Assembly (NCBI GenBank): GCA_005881435.1
Contig: VBHP01000027.1
Coordinates: forward strand, 18,408 to 82,407
Source of the DNA: Chloroflexota bacterium
GTDB lineage: Bacteria > Chloroflexota > Limnocylindria > P2-11E > CF-107
Length of the DNA: 64,000 nucleotides
Reading direction: 5' to 3'
Shown: positions 33,778-41,566 of the stretch, piece after piece
Numbering within the stretch: position 1 is the first letter of the stretch
How the letters are laid out: the number at the start of each line of letters is the position of its first letter
The notes under the pieces: generated by a model
Databases searched by the model: none
Seen by the model: only the letters and a program-made list of their open reading frames with translations
Told to the model about the DNA's origin: nothing
Position numbers and translations under genes: made by a program

Positions 33778-34182
33778 ATGGCGCTCCTGCGCATCGCCTT
33801 CCCCCTACGGCACGGAAAACCATACGGTGCCGCCTCGACCTCGTTCGCGTTCCTGCTGGCCGGTGGTGAGTTCGCGGTGCTGCTCTACGGCTCCGCGGCG
33901 CTGACCGGCGCGGGGACCACGGACAAGTTCGTGATGGCGCTCCTCCCGGCGGCGTACGTCGTCGCCGCGGCCGCGGCCGGTGTGATGTTCCTGGTCACGC
34001 GCCGCCGCAGCAAGAATCTCGAGACGCGCTTTCTCGCCGAGCAGATGGATCTCGAGACGCTCCGGCAGCGGGTCATCGGCGAGCTGCGCGCCACGCAGGA
34101 AGGCAAGCCGCGGAGCAAGACGCGCCAGATCCTCGACCAGTACCACGGCACCGGCGCGGCCGGCACCTCGCGCCGCCGCTAG
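33778..34182 (+). CDS. Small two-TM protein, paralogue B
   Basis: 134 residues. Two hydrophobic segments ('FAFLLAGGEFAVLLYGSAAL' and 'AAYVVAAAAAGVMFLV') are followed by 'RRRSKN', then a helix with 'MDLETLRQRVIGELRATQEG' and the terminus 'TSRRR'. The ATG at 33778 has AAGGTG 7 bp upstream and is preferred; ATG 33691 is an alternative. It shares its helix and tail with the gene at 33309, which suggests duplication of a small membrane-anchored basic protein. It converges with rnj, with 2 bp between stop codons. Function unknown. Confidence 0.62.
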   Translation: MALLRIAFPLRHGKPYGAASTSFAFLLAGGEFAVLLYGSAALTGAGTTDKFVMALLPAAYVVAAAAAGVMFLVTRRRSKNLETRFLAEQMDLETLRQRVIGELRATQEGKPRSKTRQILDQYHGTGAAGTSRRR

Positions 34183-34184
34183 CC

Positions 34185-35840
34185 CTAGACCTCGGTCACG
34201 ATCGGCAGCACCATCGGCCGGCGCTTTGTTCGTTCGTAGAGCAGCGGGCCGACGCTTTCATGGATGCGGTCCTTGATCACGCTGACCTCGGCTCGCGTGT
34301 CCGGGCCGGCACCGTTCAGGGCTTCGAGGATGCGCTGCCGTGAGGCTTCGACGATCTCGCCTTCGTCCTCCGGCGGGACGAAGCCTTTGGTGATGATGTC
34401 CGGACCGGACACGAGCCGGCCGGTCTCGTGGTCCACGCCGACGACCACGACGAAGATGCCGTCGCTCGCCAGGGCCCAGCGATCGCGCACCACGACCTGC
34501 GTCACGTCCCCCACGCCCAGGCCGTCGACGTAGACGTAGCCGGCCGAGACGCTCCCGGACACGCGCGCGCCGTTCTCGTCGAGCTCCAGGACGTCGCCGT
34601 TCTCCAGCACGTGCACGTTCTCGTGCGCCACGCCGAGGTCCTCGGCCAGGCGCGCGTGCCGCACCAGCATGCGGTACTCGCCATGCAGCGGGACGAAGTG
34701 CGTCGGCCTGAGGATGTTCAGCATCAGCTTCAGCTCCTCCTGGCTGGCGTGACCGGAGACGTGCGGCCGGACCGCCGCGTCGTAAATGACCTCGGCCCCG
34801 AGCTTGTAGAGGTTGTCGATGGTGCGGTTGACCAGCTCCTCGTTGCCAGGGATAGGCGTCGCCGAGAGCACCACCGTATCGCCCGGCTTCACCGCGACGA
34901 ACTTGTGGTCGCCGAGCGCCATCCGCGCCAGCGCGCTCGTCGGCTCGCCCTGGCTTCCCGTGGTGATGATGCAGAGCTTCGCGTCCTCGACGTCGCCGAT
35001 CCGCGACGGATGCAGCAGCGCCTGCTCGGGCAGGTCGAGGTAGCCGAGCTCCCGCGCGGTCTTGGAGTAGTTCTCCATGGAACGGCCGATGATCGAGGTG
35101 CGCCGTCCCCACGCCGCGGCGATCTCCACGATCTGCTTGATGCGCGAGATGTTCGAGGCGAAGGTGGTGATGATGATGCGGCCGGCGGCGCGGGCGAAGA
35201 TGCTCTCCAGCAGATCGCCGACGTAGGCCTCTGAACGCGTGTAGCCGGGCACCTCGGCGCGGGTCGAATCCGACAGCAGGAGATGGACGCCGCGCTCGGC
35301 GATGCGCGCCAGATGCGCGAAGTCTGTCTGCTGCCCGTCGACGGGTGTGTGATCGAACTTCCAGTCGCCGGTGTGGACGATCTGGCCGAGGCGCGTCCGC
35401 GCCACGAATCCGACGGCATCGGGGATGGAGTGACACACGTGGTACGCCTCGAGGTCGACGGCGCCGATGCGGAAGGGCTCGCCGATGCCGATCTCGCGGA
35501 AGTCGGTGCTCTCGTGCAGCTTGTGCTCCTTCAGCTTGGTGCGGAGCAGGCCGAGCGTGAGCTTCGTACCGTATACCGGGACCGGGTGATCGCGCAGCAG
35601 GAATGGCAGCGCGCCGATGTGGTCCTCGTGGGCGTGGGTGATGAGGATGCCGCGGAACTGTCGCGCCCGTTCGCGCACGTAGGTGAAGTCAGGAATCACC
35701 AGATCGATGCCGAGCATCTCCTCTTCGGGGAACATCAGGCCCGCGTCCACGAGGACGAGCTCGCCGTCGACCTCGAGCACCATCGAGTTGCGGCCGACTT
35801 CGCCGAGACCGCCGAGGGGGATGATGCGAACGGTGCTCAA
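34185..35840 (-). CDS. rnj: Ribonuclease J
   Basis: A 551-residue metallo-beta-lactamase/beta-CASP ribonuclease with endo- and 5'-3' exonuclease activity in mRNA turnover and rRNA maturation. The metal motif HAHEDH is at 69-74. It is followed by 'YHVCHSIPDAVG', 'HTGDWKFDHTP', 'LLLSDSTRAE' and, in the beta-CASP part, 'ITTGSQGEPTSALARM' and 'VSGHASQEELKLML'. The C-terminal extension is near 450-551. The start is TTG at 35838-35840 and overlaps the udg stop (TTGA). Confidence 0.95.
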   Translation of the reverse strand: MSTVRIIPLGGLGEVGRNSMVLEVDGELVLVDAGLMFPEEEMLGIDLVIPDFTYVRERARQFRGILITHAHEDHIGALPFLLRDHPVPVYGTKLTLGLLRTKLKEHKLHESTDFREIGIGEPFRIGAVDLEAYHVCHSIPDAVGFVARTRLGQIVHTGDWKFDHTPVDGQQTDFAHLARIAERGVHLLLSDSTRAEVPGYTRSEAYVGDLLESIFARAAGRIIITTFASNISRIKQIVEIAAAWGRRTSIIGRSMENYSKTARELGYLDLPEQALLHPSRIGDVEDAKLCIITTGSQGEPTSALARMALGDHKFVAVKPGDTVVLSATPIPGNEELVNRTIDNLYKLGAEVIYDAAVRPHVSGHASQEELKLMLNILRPTHFVPLHGEYRMLVRHARLAEDLGVAHENVHVLENGDVLELDENGARVSGSVSAGYVYVDGLGVGDVTQVVVRDRWALASDGIFVVVVGVDHETGRLVSGPDIITKGFVPPEDEGEIVEASRQRILEALNGAGPDTRAEVSVIKDRIHESVGPLLYERTKRRPMVLPIVTEV

Positions 35841-36463
35841 AAGAGCGTCGGCTGCGTCACGGGCCGCGGCTCTTCCTTCTTTGGCGGCGGCGCAACGGTC
35901 GCGGGAGTCCGCTCCAAAAAGTCCGAGAGCTTTCGGAAGTCGTCGAAGAGCTGCTGGCGCAGCGATGGCTGATGCAGCGCGGCGGCAGGGTGGTACATCG
36001 GGAAGACGACGTACCCGCCGGAGCGTCGCGGTTGGCCGTGGGCCCGGGAGATCGCCTCACCCGGTAAGAACCGCGACATGGCATGCCGTCCGAGCGTGAC
36101 GATGACCTTCGGCGCCAGAGCCGTAAGCTGGCGTTTGGTATAGACGTCGCAGGCCTCGATCTCAGCCGGCAGCGGATCGCGGTTCTCCGGTGGACGGCAG
36201 CGGACGACATTGGTGATCCACACCACGCGGCGTTCGAGGCCGATGGATTCGAGCAGCTCCGTGAGCAATTGGCCCGCCGATCCCACGAAGGGCCGTCCTT
36301 GTTCGTTCTCGTGGTAGCCCGGCCCCTCGCCGATGAAGTAGATGCCCGAGACGCCGCTCCCCTCGCCCGGCACGGCGTTCTTCCGACCGCGATGCAGCGG
36401 GCATTGAGTGCAGGCCTTGACCTCGCCGGCGATGGCCTCGAGCGCGTCGGAAGGCACGGTCAC
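35837..36463 (-). CDS. udg: Family 4 uracil-DNA glycosylase, Fe-S
   Basis: 208 residues. It removes uracil from DNA in base excision repair. Seen are the cluster Cys pair at 18/21 ('CTQCPLHRG') with further Cys in 'RCRPPENR' and 'EACDVY', motif 1 'GEGPGYHENEQGRPFVGSAG', and motif 2 'PMYHPAA'. The C-terminal tail is Pro/Lys-rich. The start is GTG at 36461-36463. A -10 box ends 10 bp upstream and there is no ribosome-binding site, so the transcript is probably leaderless. It leads into rnj. Confidence 0.93.
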   Translation of the reverse strand: MTVPSDALEAIAGEVKACTQCPLHRGRKNAVPGEGSGVSGIYFIGEGPGYHENEQGRPFVGSAGQLLTELLESIGLERRVVWITNVVRCRPPENRDPLPAEIEACDVYTKRQLTALAPKVIVTLGRHAMSRFLPGEAISRAHGQPRRSGGYVVFPMYHPAAALHQPSLRQQLFDDFRKLSDFLERTPATVAPPPKKEEPRPVTQPTLF

Positions 36464-36473
36464 GTCAGCCGGA

Positions 36474-36479
36474 AGTATA
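36474..36479 (-). promoter_or_regulatory. -10 box of udg, likely leaderless
   Basis: TATACT on the minus strand, 10 bp before the GTG start. Predicted initiation falls within a few nucleotides of the start codon. A good -35 is not visible. Confidence 0.5.
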
Positions 36480-36492
36480 TGGACGGCCCGCG

Positions 36493-36498
36493 TATCCT
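36493..36498 (+). promoter_or_regulatory. -10 box of the LLM oxidoreductase gene, likely leaderless
   Basis: TATCCT, 9 bp before ATG 36508, with no ribosome-binding site between. The two divergent promoters lie in a 44-bp gap. Confidence 0.45.
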
Positions 36499-36507
36499 CT
36501 TGGCCCC

Positions 36508-37458
36508 ATGCAATTCGGCATTCAGATCGAGCCGGCGTTCGGCTTCAGCTTCGACGACGTGGTGGAGATCGCGCGCGACGCCGAGTCGCGCGGCTTCACC
36601 GGTCTGTGGGTCTCGGACCACTTCTTCTTGCGGAACGACGCGACGACGACCAATTGTCTCGAGGCCTGGACGCTCCTGGCGGGATTGGCACAGCACACGA
36701 CCACCCTGCGACTCGGACCGATGGTGACCGCGGTCTCGTACCGCAATCCCGCGCTCCTGGCCAAGATCGCCGCCGGCGTGGATGTGATGTCCGGTGGCCG
36801 GCTTGAGTTCGGCATCGGCGCGGGCTGGAAGGAGCCGGAGTATCGCGCCTACGGCTATGAGTTCCCGCCGCCGGAGGTGCGCCTCGACCAGATGGTCGAT
36901 GCCATCGAGATCTGTCGCCGGATGTGGACCGAGGAGCGCGCGACGTATGCGGGCAAGTATTTCCGCATCGAGAACGCGCCGTGCGCGCCGAAGCCGCTGC
37001 AGCGACCGCGCCCGCGGGTCTGGATCGGCGGCAACCGTCCGCGAATGCGCCGGGTGATGGCGCGCTACGCCGATGCGGTGAACATCGGCGGGCCCGGTTT
37101 CGACGGCACGCTCGAGTCTTACGGGGCGGCGATGAAGGATCTGGACGAGGCCTGCCGCGTCAGCGGGCGGGATCCGCGCCAGATCCTGCGCAGTCATTTC
37201 GTCTCCTGCATCGTCGCCGAGACACGGCGCGACCTCGATGCCGTGATCGACGAGCTCGCCGCCGACGAAAAGACGACGGCGGACCGGTGGCGCAGCGCGC
37301 ATCCGTCGGCCATTGCCGGCACCCCGGACGACGTCATCGCCCGGCTGCGCGCGTTCGAGAAGGTCGGCTGCGGCTACTTCCTGGCCGTGTTCCCGTACCG
37401 TCGCGAGCGCGAGATGCTCGGCGTGCTGGCTGAGCACGTCATTCCGGCGCTCGCGTGA
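36508..37458 (+). CDS. LLM-class F420-dependent oxidoreductase
   Basis: 316-residue luciferase-like monooxygenase family protein (TIM barrel). Seen are 'GFTGLWVSDHFFL' near the N-terminus, 'LRLGPMVTAVSYRNPALLAK', 'GRLEFGIGAGWKEPEYRAYG' and 'PRVWIGGNRPRMRRVMARYA', which match F420-type members more closely than FMN ones. The start is ATG at 36508. It is a single-gene unit divergent from udg, and 10 bp separate its stop from the convergent membrane protein. The substrate cannot be predicted. Confidence 0.88.
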   Translation: MQFGIQIEPAFGFSFDDVVEIARDAESRGFTGLWVSDHFFLRNDATTTNCLEAWTLLAGLAQHTTTLRLGPMVTAVSYRNPALLAKIAAGVDVMSGGRLEFGIGAGWKEPEYRAYGYEFPPPEVRLDQMVDAIEICRRMWTEERATYAGKYFRIENAPCAPKPLQRPRPRVWIGGNRPRMRRVMARYADAVNIGGPGFDGTLESYGAAMKDLDEACRVSGRDPRQILRSHFVSCIVAETRRDLDAVIDELAADEKTTADRWRSAHPSAIAGTPDDVIARLRAFEKVGCGYFLAVFPYRREREMLGVLAEHVIPALA

Positions 37459-37468
37459 GGATGACGCG

Positions 37469-38923
37469 CTACTGACGGAGCTCGTCCGCGGCGCGGCCGC
37501 TCAGGAGGAGCATCGTTCCAGATGCGTGACCGATCTCGAGCTTCACGCCGGGGGCGACCTCCACGGTATCGAAGGCCGGCGGATCCAGCGGACGCGCATG
37601 GCCCTCGTATACGACGAGAGTCGCGCCCGCGGGCACAGCCCGCGTGTACGTCCCGGTCGCGCGATCGTCGCTGTAGAGGATCGTGCGATCCGGTGCGTAG
37701 TACCGGGCAACGAGGAGTTCCACCGCGGCGAGCACGACTGTCGAGGACGCGGGCAGCCGATCGCGCAGGTACTGCGTCTTCGCATCGGTCGCGCGGTCAT
37801 GCGCCGATAGCGATGCCGCTGAGAACACCGGGTCGTCTCCCAACACGAACAGGCCAGCGCCGACCAGCACGTTGGCGGCCAACAACAGTGCACCGACTAC
37901 GCGCCACGGCCGCGGCGTGGCGGCGATGATCGGCCGGAGGAGCCAGGCCAAGAGCGCGAAAAGGCCAGGAACGAGCGAAAGAACGTATCCCCACTCACCG
38001 ATGTGCACGAGGAGATAAAAGAGGAGTGGCGGCAGGATCCACAGCGCGAAGAAGATGCCGCCGGGGTGATCGTCGCGTGCCGCCGTCGAGCCGCGTAGCC
38101 GAGCCAACGCTCGTGCGAGAGCCAGCACGAGCAGAACCGGTCCGAGGGCGAGGAGCGACCACCACAGTGAGTCGAGGATGAGTACTGAGCTCACGGCCAC
38201 CGATACCGGACTCGCGGCGCTCACGCCAAGGCCGGCAAACTGGCGCCAGACACTGGCGACGTACGCGGTCGGACCATCAGAGAGAAGCGCTGATGGAATG
38301 AACCAGGTAAGGCACCCTGCGGCGAGCGCCGCCGTCGCGGCCACGCGCTCGCGCGTTGTCGCAGGAGCAAGGAGCCAGATCCACAGTGGCGCCAGAAACA
38401 GCAGCACGTCCTGCCTAAAGCCCGCGAGCGCGCCAAAAAGCAGTGAGACGAAGACGCTGCGCACAGTGCCGCGGCTTCGTGCCCATAGGAAAGCCATCGC
38501 CAAGATCGTCACCAGCGGCGCGAGTAATACGTACGAGATCGCGACCTCACCGTGGAGCCAGAAGTTCGGGCTCGCCGCGAAGGCAAGCGTGATGAGACCA
38601 GCCGGAACCACGCCGACGAGTCGCCGGCACAGCAGGTAGAGCGCGATCGCCCCGATCCCGCTGGCGACGATGCTGACGAGGACAAGGGCATGATCGCTGT
38701 CGAGTCCGGCCCTTCTCGCCACGGCAGCGGAGGCAACATAAAAGATGTAGCCCGGTGGATGAGGGCGTGAGCCCGCGAGCGCATCCTCGACATGGAAGCC
38801 GTTCTCCAGCGCGCGCGCGTACAGAACGGAGTCCCACTCCCAGAGACGCTGTGCCATGAACGGGAGGCGCGTCAATGAGGTCGCGATACCGAGCAGCAAT
38901 GCCGTGAGCGCGTCTCGCGTCAA
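37469..38923 (-). CDS. GT39/PMT-like membrane glycosyltransferase
   Basis: 484 residues with about 11-12 hydrophobic segments. The N-terminal 'QRLWEWDSVLYARALENGFH' with 'RPHPPGYIFYVA' resembles the first loop, with acidic residues, of the PMT/ArnT/GT39-like family, which transfers a sugar from polyprenyl phosphate to a periplasmic acceptor. The start is TTG at 38921-38923 and overlaps the methyltransferase stop. The donor would fit the dolichyl/polyprenyl-phosphate-sugar synthase-like GT2 in the same operon. Membership is inferred from the loop and topology, not from a catalytic motif I can prove. Confidence 0.72.
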   Translation of the reverse strand: MTRDALTALLLGIATSLTRLPFMAQRLWEWDSVLYARALENGFHVEDALAGSRPHPPGYIFYVASAAVARRAGLDSDHALVLVSIVASGIGAIALYLLCRRLVGVVPAGLITLAFAASPNFWLHGEVAISYVLLAPLVTILAMAFLWARSRGTVRSVFVSLLFGALAGFRQDVLLFLAPLWIWLLAPATTRERVAATAALAAGCLTWFIPSALLSDGPTAYVASVWRQFAGLGVSAASPVSVAVSSVLILDSLWWSLLALGPVLLVLALARALARLRGSTAARDDHPGGIFFALWILPPLLFYLLVHIGEWGYVLSLVPGLFALLAWLLRPIIAATPRPWRVVGALLLAANVLVGAGLFVLGDDPVFSAASLSAHDRATDAKTQYLRDRLPASSTVVLAAVELLVARYYAPDRTILYSDDRATGTYTRAVPAGATLVVYEGHARPLDPPAFDTVEVAPGVKLEIGHASGTMLLLSGRAADELRQ

Positions 38924-39585
38924 TGTGGCACCCGGCGAGCAACGTAGACGGCGTCGGTGTACGGGCGGCGTGGCAGCGGCACGACGTCGGTGACGAAACC
39001 ATGACGCGCGAGCGCCGCGACCATGTCCTCGCGGGAACGGTAGTGGAAGCCGCCGAACGGGTGATGCGTCACACCGACGCTCGTCGCGACAAGTTCCTGC
39101 GCATAGCCGATGAGGTACCGCGGATCAGTTCGCGCTTCCTGAGCACACACGACCATCGTCCGGCCTTCGGGGAGTGCCCGTGAGCACGAAGCGATGAGCT
39201 CCTCCTGAACGTCTGCCGGCAGCAGGTACAGCAAATCGAGGATCGTGATCGAGTCGCATGGTGGCGGTGGCGTCGCGATCGCGTCGCCGAGCTCGAATCG
39301 AAGTCCTTCGCGCTCCGTGAGTTTCGCGACGCCGACCTTCCGCGGGTCCGCGTCCACGCCGAGTACGCGACGCGACTCAGACGCTTCGCAAAGAAGGTTG
39401 GCGAAGAGACCGTGGCCGCAGCCGACATCGACGACAAATCCCTTGCGCGGGACGAACGGTTCGATGAACGTGAAGTCGGACAGGAAAGCGCGGGCCCTGA
39501 TGAAGAGTCGATCGACCAAAGGCGCCTCCCCGTAACGACGCAGTGCCCGCGCGAGCGCGGCCCGGTCCCGGCGCGGCTCCCTCAC
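38920..39585 (-). CDS. SAM-dependent methyltransferase
   Basis: 221 residues. The class I motif I is 'VVDVGCGHGLFANLL', acidic motif 'LGVDADPRKVGVAK', then 'DSITILDLLYLLP' (motif post-II) and 'ALPEGRTMVVCAQE'. It probably methylates a sugar or lipid intermediate in this small glycan operon. The start is GTG at 39583-39585 and overlaps the deacetylase stop (GTGA). The target is unknown. Confidence 0.82.
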   Translation of the reverse strand: MREPRRDRAALARALRRYGEAPLVDRLFIRARAFLSDFTFIEPFVPRKGFVVDVGCGHGLFANLLCEASESRRVLGVDADPRKVGVAKLTEREGLRFELGDAIATPPPPCDSITILDLLYLLPADVQEELIASCSRALPEGRTMVVCAQEARTDPRYLIGYAQELVATSVGVTHHPFGGFHYRSREDMVAALARHGFVTDVVPLPRRPYTDAVYVARRVPH

Positions 39586-40379
39586 GCGTTCGCCACCCGC
39601 CATCTCACCCGGTCGAACGTGGGGCGCAGCCTCGGATCGCACAACAGCGCGAGCTCGTGCTCGCGCGGAGCGACGAGGCCGTCGCGTTCGGCCAGAAGCG
39701 TGTCGATCTCGCCGGGGTGACACCCGAACTCACCGTTGCCTTCCAGGGCCGCGAGACTCGCGATCGCCGCCGCGTCCGGCGCAGGTGACCACATCGAGAG
39801 GTCGACGTACCAGTCGTTGCCTCCGATCCCGCGATACCGCGACGCGCTCGCGCGTGTCAGCAGGGCCAGGACCATTCGTTTTGCGACAAGGCGGCTGACT
39901 CGAACCGGCGGCAACGCCGCCCGCCGCACGTACCGCGCGCCGAGCTCTCGCGCGATCGGTGCGATGACACGGGCGGCCGGTGGAAGAAGGTGCACGTGAC
40001 GATGCGAATCCCACGCCAGCGCGGGGATCCCGAGCGCGCGGGCGCGCTGGACCTGGGCTCGCACTTCGCGCGCGAGCTCCGTGGATTGGACCGATCCGAG
40101 CGCAAGCCGGCGCGCGAGCACAGCCAGCCCGACGAAGTGTCCTTCGATGTCCAGCAGCGAGGCGACGCTCGTGGGATCGCTCACTGGTGCGCCGACGAGC
40201 ACGTTGATGTGGAGGCCGAGCTCGAGGCCGGTGACGGACCGAGCCGCTTCAGCAGCGTCTCCGCTCTCCGGCAAGTTGACGATAACGGAGACCGACCGGA
40301 CGATGCCGTCGCGGGCCGCGCGCAACGCGCCCCGGGTGACGGCCGGAGAGAGTCCGACGTCGTCGGCGGTGACGATCAT
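39582..40379 (-). CDS. YdjC/ChbG-type carbohydrate deacetylase
   Basis: 265 residues. N-terminal 'IVTADDVGLSPAVTRGAL' carries the metal Asp pair, 'LELGLHINVLVGAP' the first His, and 'DSHRHVHLLP' the metal His residues, as in YdjC-fold deacetylases. Relatives remove acetyl groups from N-acetylated oligosaccharides or sugar lipids. The ATG at 40377-40379 overlaps the GT2 stop (ATGA). It probably trims a GlcNAc-type residue in the glycan made by this operon. Confidence 0.87.
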   Translation of the reverse strand: MIVTADDVGLSPAVTRGALRAARDGIVRSVSVIVNLPESGDAAEAARSVTGLELGLHINVLVGAPVSDPTSVASLLDIEGHFVGLAVLARRLALGSVQSTELAREVRAQVQRARALGIPALAWDSHRHVHLLPPAARVIAPIARELGARYVRRAALPPVRVSRLVAKRMVLALLTRASASRYRGIGGNDWYVDLSMWSPAPDAAAIASLAALEGNGEFGCHPGEIDTLLAERDGLVAPREHELALLCDPRLRPTFDRVRWRVANA

Positions 40380-41146
40380 GCGTATTTGCCGCGCATCGCG
40401 TTCAGGCGGATGCGCGCGAGGTCGCGAACCATCCGGAACGTGTCACGCAGCAGGTGAATGCTCGTCCGACGGTCCTGGATCAGCGCAACAGGCAGCTCGA
40501 CCAGGCGGTAACCGCGCAGGCGAGCGATGTACAAGACCTCGGCATCGAACGCGAAACCATCGATACGAGACCGCGCATAGAGGTCGCGAGCCACCTCGGC
40601 TCGATAACACTTCGCGCCGCACTGTGTGTCCTGGAGCGCGGTCGGCACGAGTGCTCGCACGAAGAAACGAAATCCCACGGTCATGGCCTGACGGATGATC
40701 GGTCGGTGGACGATGGCACCGGGTACGTATCGCGACGCGACCGCGACGTCCGCCCCCTCGCGCACGGCGGCAACGAGTGAATCCAGGACCTCGATCGGGA
40801 TCGTGAGGTCGGCGTCCAGAAAAGCTACGAGCTCGGTCGCCTGGGCGTCGCGCACGCCGCTTCGTACTGCCGCACCCTTTCCTCGGTGTGCCTTGCGGAT
40901 CAGCCGCAGCCATGGTCGCGATTCCGCCAGGTGTTCGACGAGTAGCGCAGTCTGATCGACTGATCCATCGTCCACGACGATGACCTCGGTACCTTCGGCG
41001 GAGGAGAGGTACGAACCGATCCGCTCCAGGCTGGCGGGAATGCGGTCCGCCTCGTTATACGCCGGCAGGATCAGACTGAGACGACATCGAGCCAGGGGCG
41101 CCTGTCGTGACGATGCCGGTGCCAGCGGCAGGTCGATGCGTTCCAT
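40376..41146 (-). CDS. GT2-family glycosyltransferase, polyprenyl-phosphate-sugar synthase-like
   Basis: 256 residues. 'LSLILPAYNEADRIPASLER', 'VIVVDDGSVDQTALLVE', 'GKGAAVRSGV', and 'AFLDADLTIPIEVLDSLV' carry the donor-binding and metal DxD-type residues. 'QDTQCGAKCYRAEVARDLY' is characteristic of dolichyl-phosphate beta-glucosyltransferase-like proteins. It should make a polyprenyl-phosphate sugar used by the GT39-like membrane enzyme two genes downstream. The start is ATG at 41144-41146. It heads the operon GT2, deacetylase, methyltransferase, GT39-like. Confidence 0.87.
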   Translation of the reverse strand: MERIDLPLAPASSRQAPLARCRLSLILPAYNEADRIPASLERIGSYLSSAEGTEVIVVDDGSVDQTALLVEHLAESRPWLRLIRKAHRGKGAAVRSGVRDAQATELVAFLDADLTIPIEVLDSLVAAVREGADVAVASRYVPGAIVHRPIIRQAMTVGFRFFVRALVPTALQDTQCGAKCYRAEVARDLYARSRIDGFAFDAEVLYIARLRGYRLVELPVALIQDRRTSIHLLRDTFRMVRDLARIRLNAMRGKYA

Positions 41147-41164
41147 GGCTTCGGCAGCTTAACG

Positions 41165-41306
41165 TCAGAGCTCGCGCTTTCGCGCCCACCAGCGGCGAAC
41201 GGTGGTAGGTGCGCCCGGGACGAGTCGCTGTCGCGTGAAACAGCGCCCGCGCAGGTGGGGCCGTGCCGACGAGCACCGCGCCGAGCATGAGCAGTCCGAT
41301 GTTCAT
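41165..41306 (-). pseudogene. Candidate small one-TM protein gene with a +1 frameshift
   Basis: ATG at 41304-41306 follows a strong GGGGAGA. The first 16 codons give 'MNIGLLMLGAVLVGTA'. Reading on in frame adds residues unlike a protein and runs on into the GT2 gene. Dropping one C from the CCCC run after codon 16 restores a frame that ends 'RRWWARKREL' and TGA at 41165-41167, 18 bp before GT2. The interval is 142 bp, one more than 47 codons. It is either a broken gene, a sequencing indel in a homopolymer, or a programmed shift. No family is recognised. Confidence 0.45.
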
Positions 41307-41446
41307 TGCAATGTCTCCCCTCGATCCACCTGCGCGAAGGCTTCGCCGGCGAGCCTCGCAGCTCCTCCTCGATGCTTTCGGCGGCGCCGAGCGCTCGCCG
41401 TCACCTGCAGCCGCCTGCCGATCGCACTTTCGCGAGTACCCTCGTG

Positions 41447-41471
41447 TACGACGCGTCGCATACGACGCGTC
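41447..41471 (-). repeat. Tandem TACGACGCGTC motif
   Basis: Two copies (41447-41457 and 41461-41471) separated by 3 bp, giving a 14-bp period; each contains the palindrome ACGCGT. They lie in the gap 41307-41566 between the small minus-strand gene and pnp. Apart from this repeat and the pnp terminator, I see nothing else in the gap. They may be regulator sites for the glycan operon. Confidence 0.4.
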
Positions 41472-41510
41472 TTCGGATGCCCAACACCGTGGCTGGAACA
41501 GGTCGGCCTA

Positions 41511-41547
41511 GAAAAGAAAAGCCGCCGAGAGGGTGCCTCTCGGCGGC
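41511..41547 (-). terminator. Intrinsic terminator of pnp
   Basis: A perfect 12-bp stem (41521-41532 with 41536-41547) and 3-nt loop is followed on the minus strand by TTTTCTTTTC (41511-41520). It starts 19 bp after the pnp stop and marks the end of the rpsO-pnp unit. Confidence 0.9.
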
Positions 41548-41566
41548 GGTCGCTGAATCGCGTGTT

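Noticed and set aside
41055..41306. Unshifted 83-codon reading of the small gene before GT2
   Set aside because: After codon 16 it loses protein character and overlaps the GT2 start by 92 bp; the shifted frame fits better, although neither is proven.
41307..41404. 32-codon minus-strand frame ending ATGA at the small gene start
   Set aside because: No RBS and no family resemblance; too short to support.
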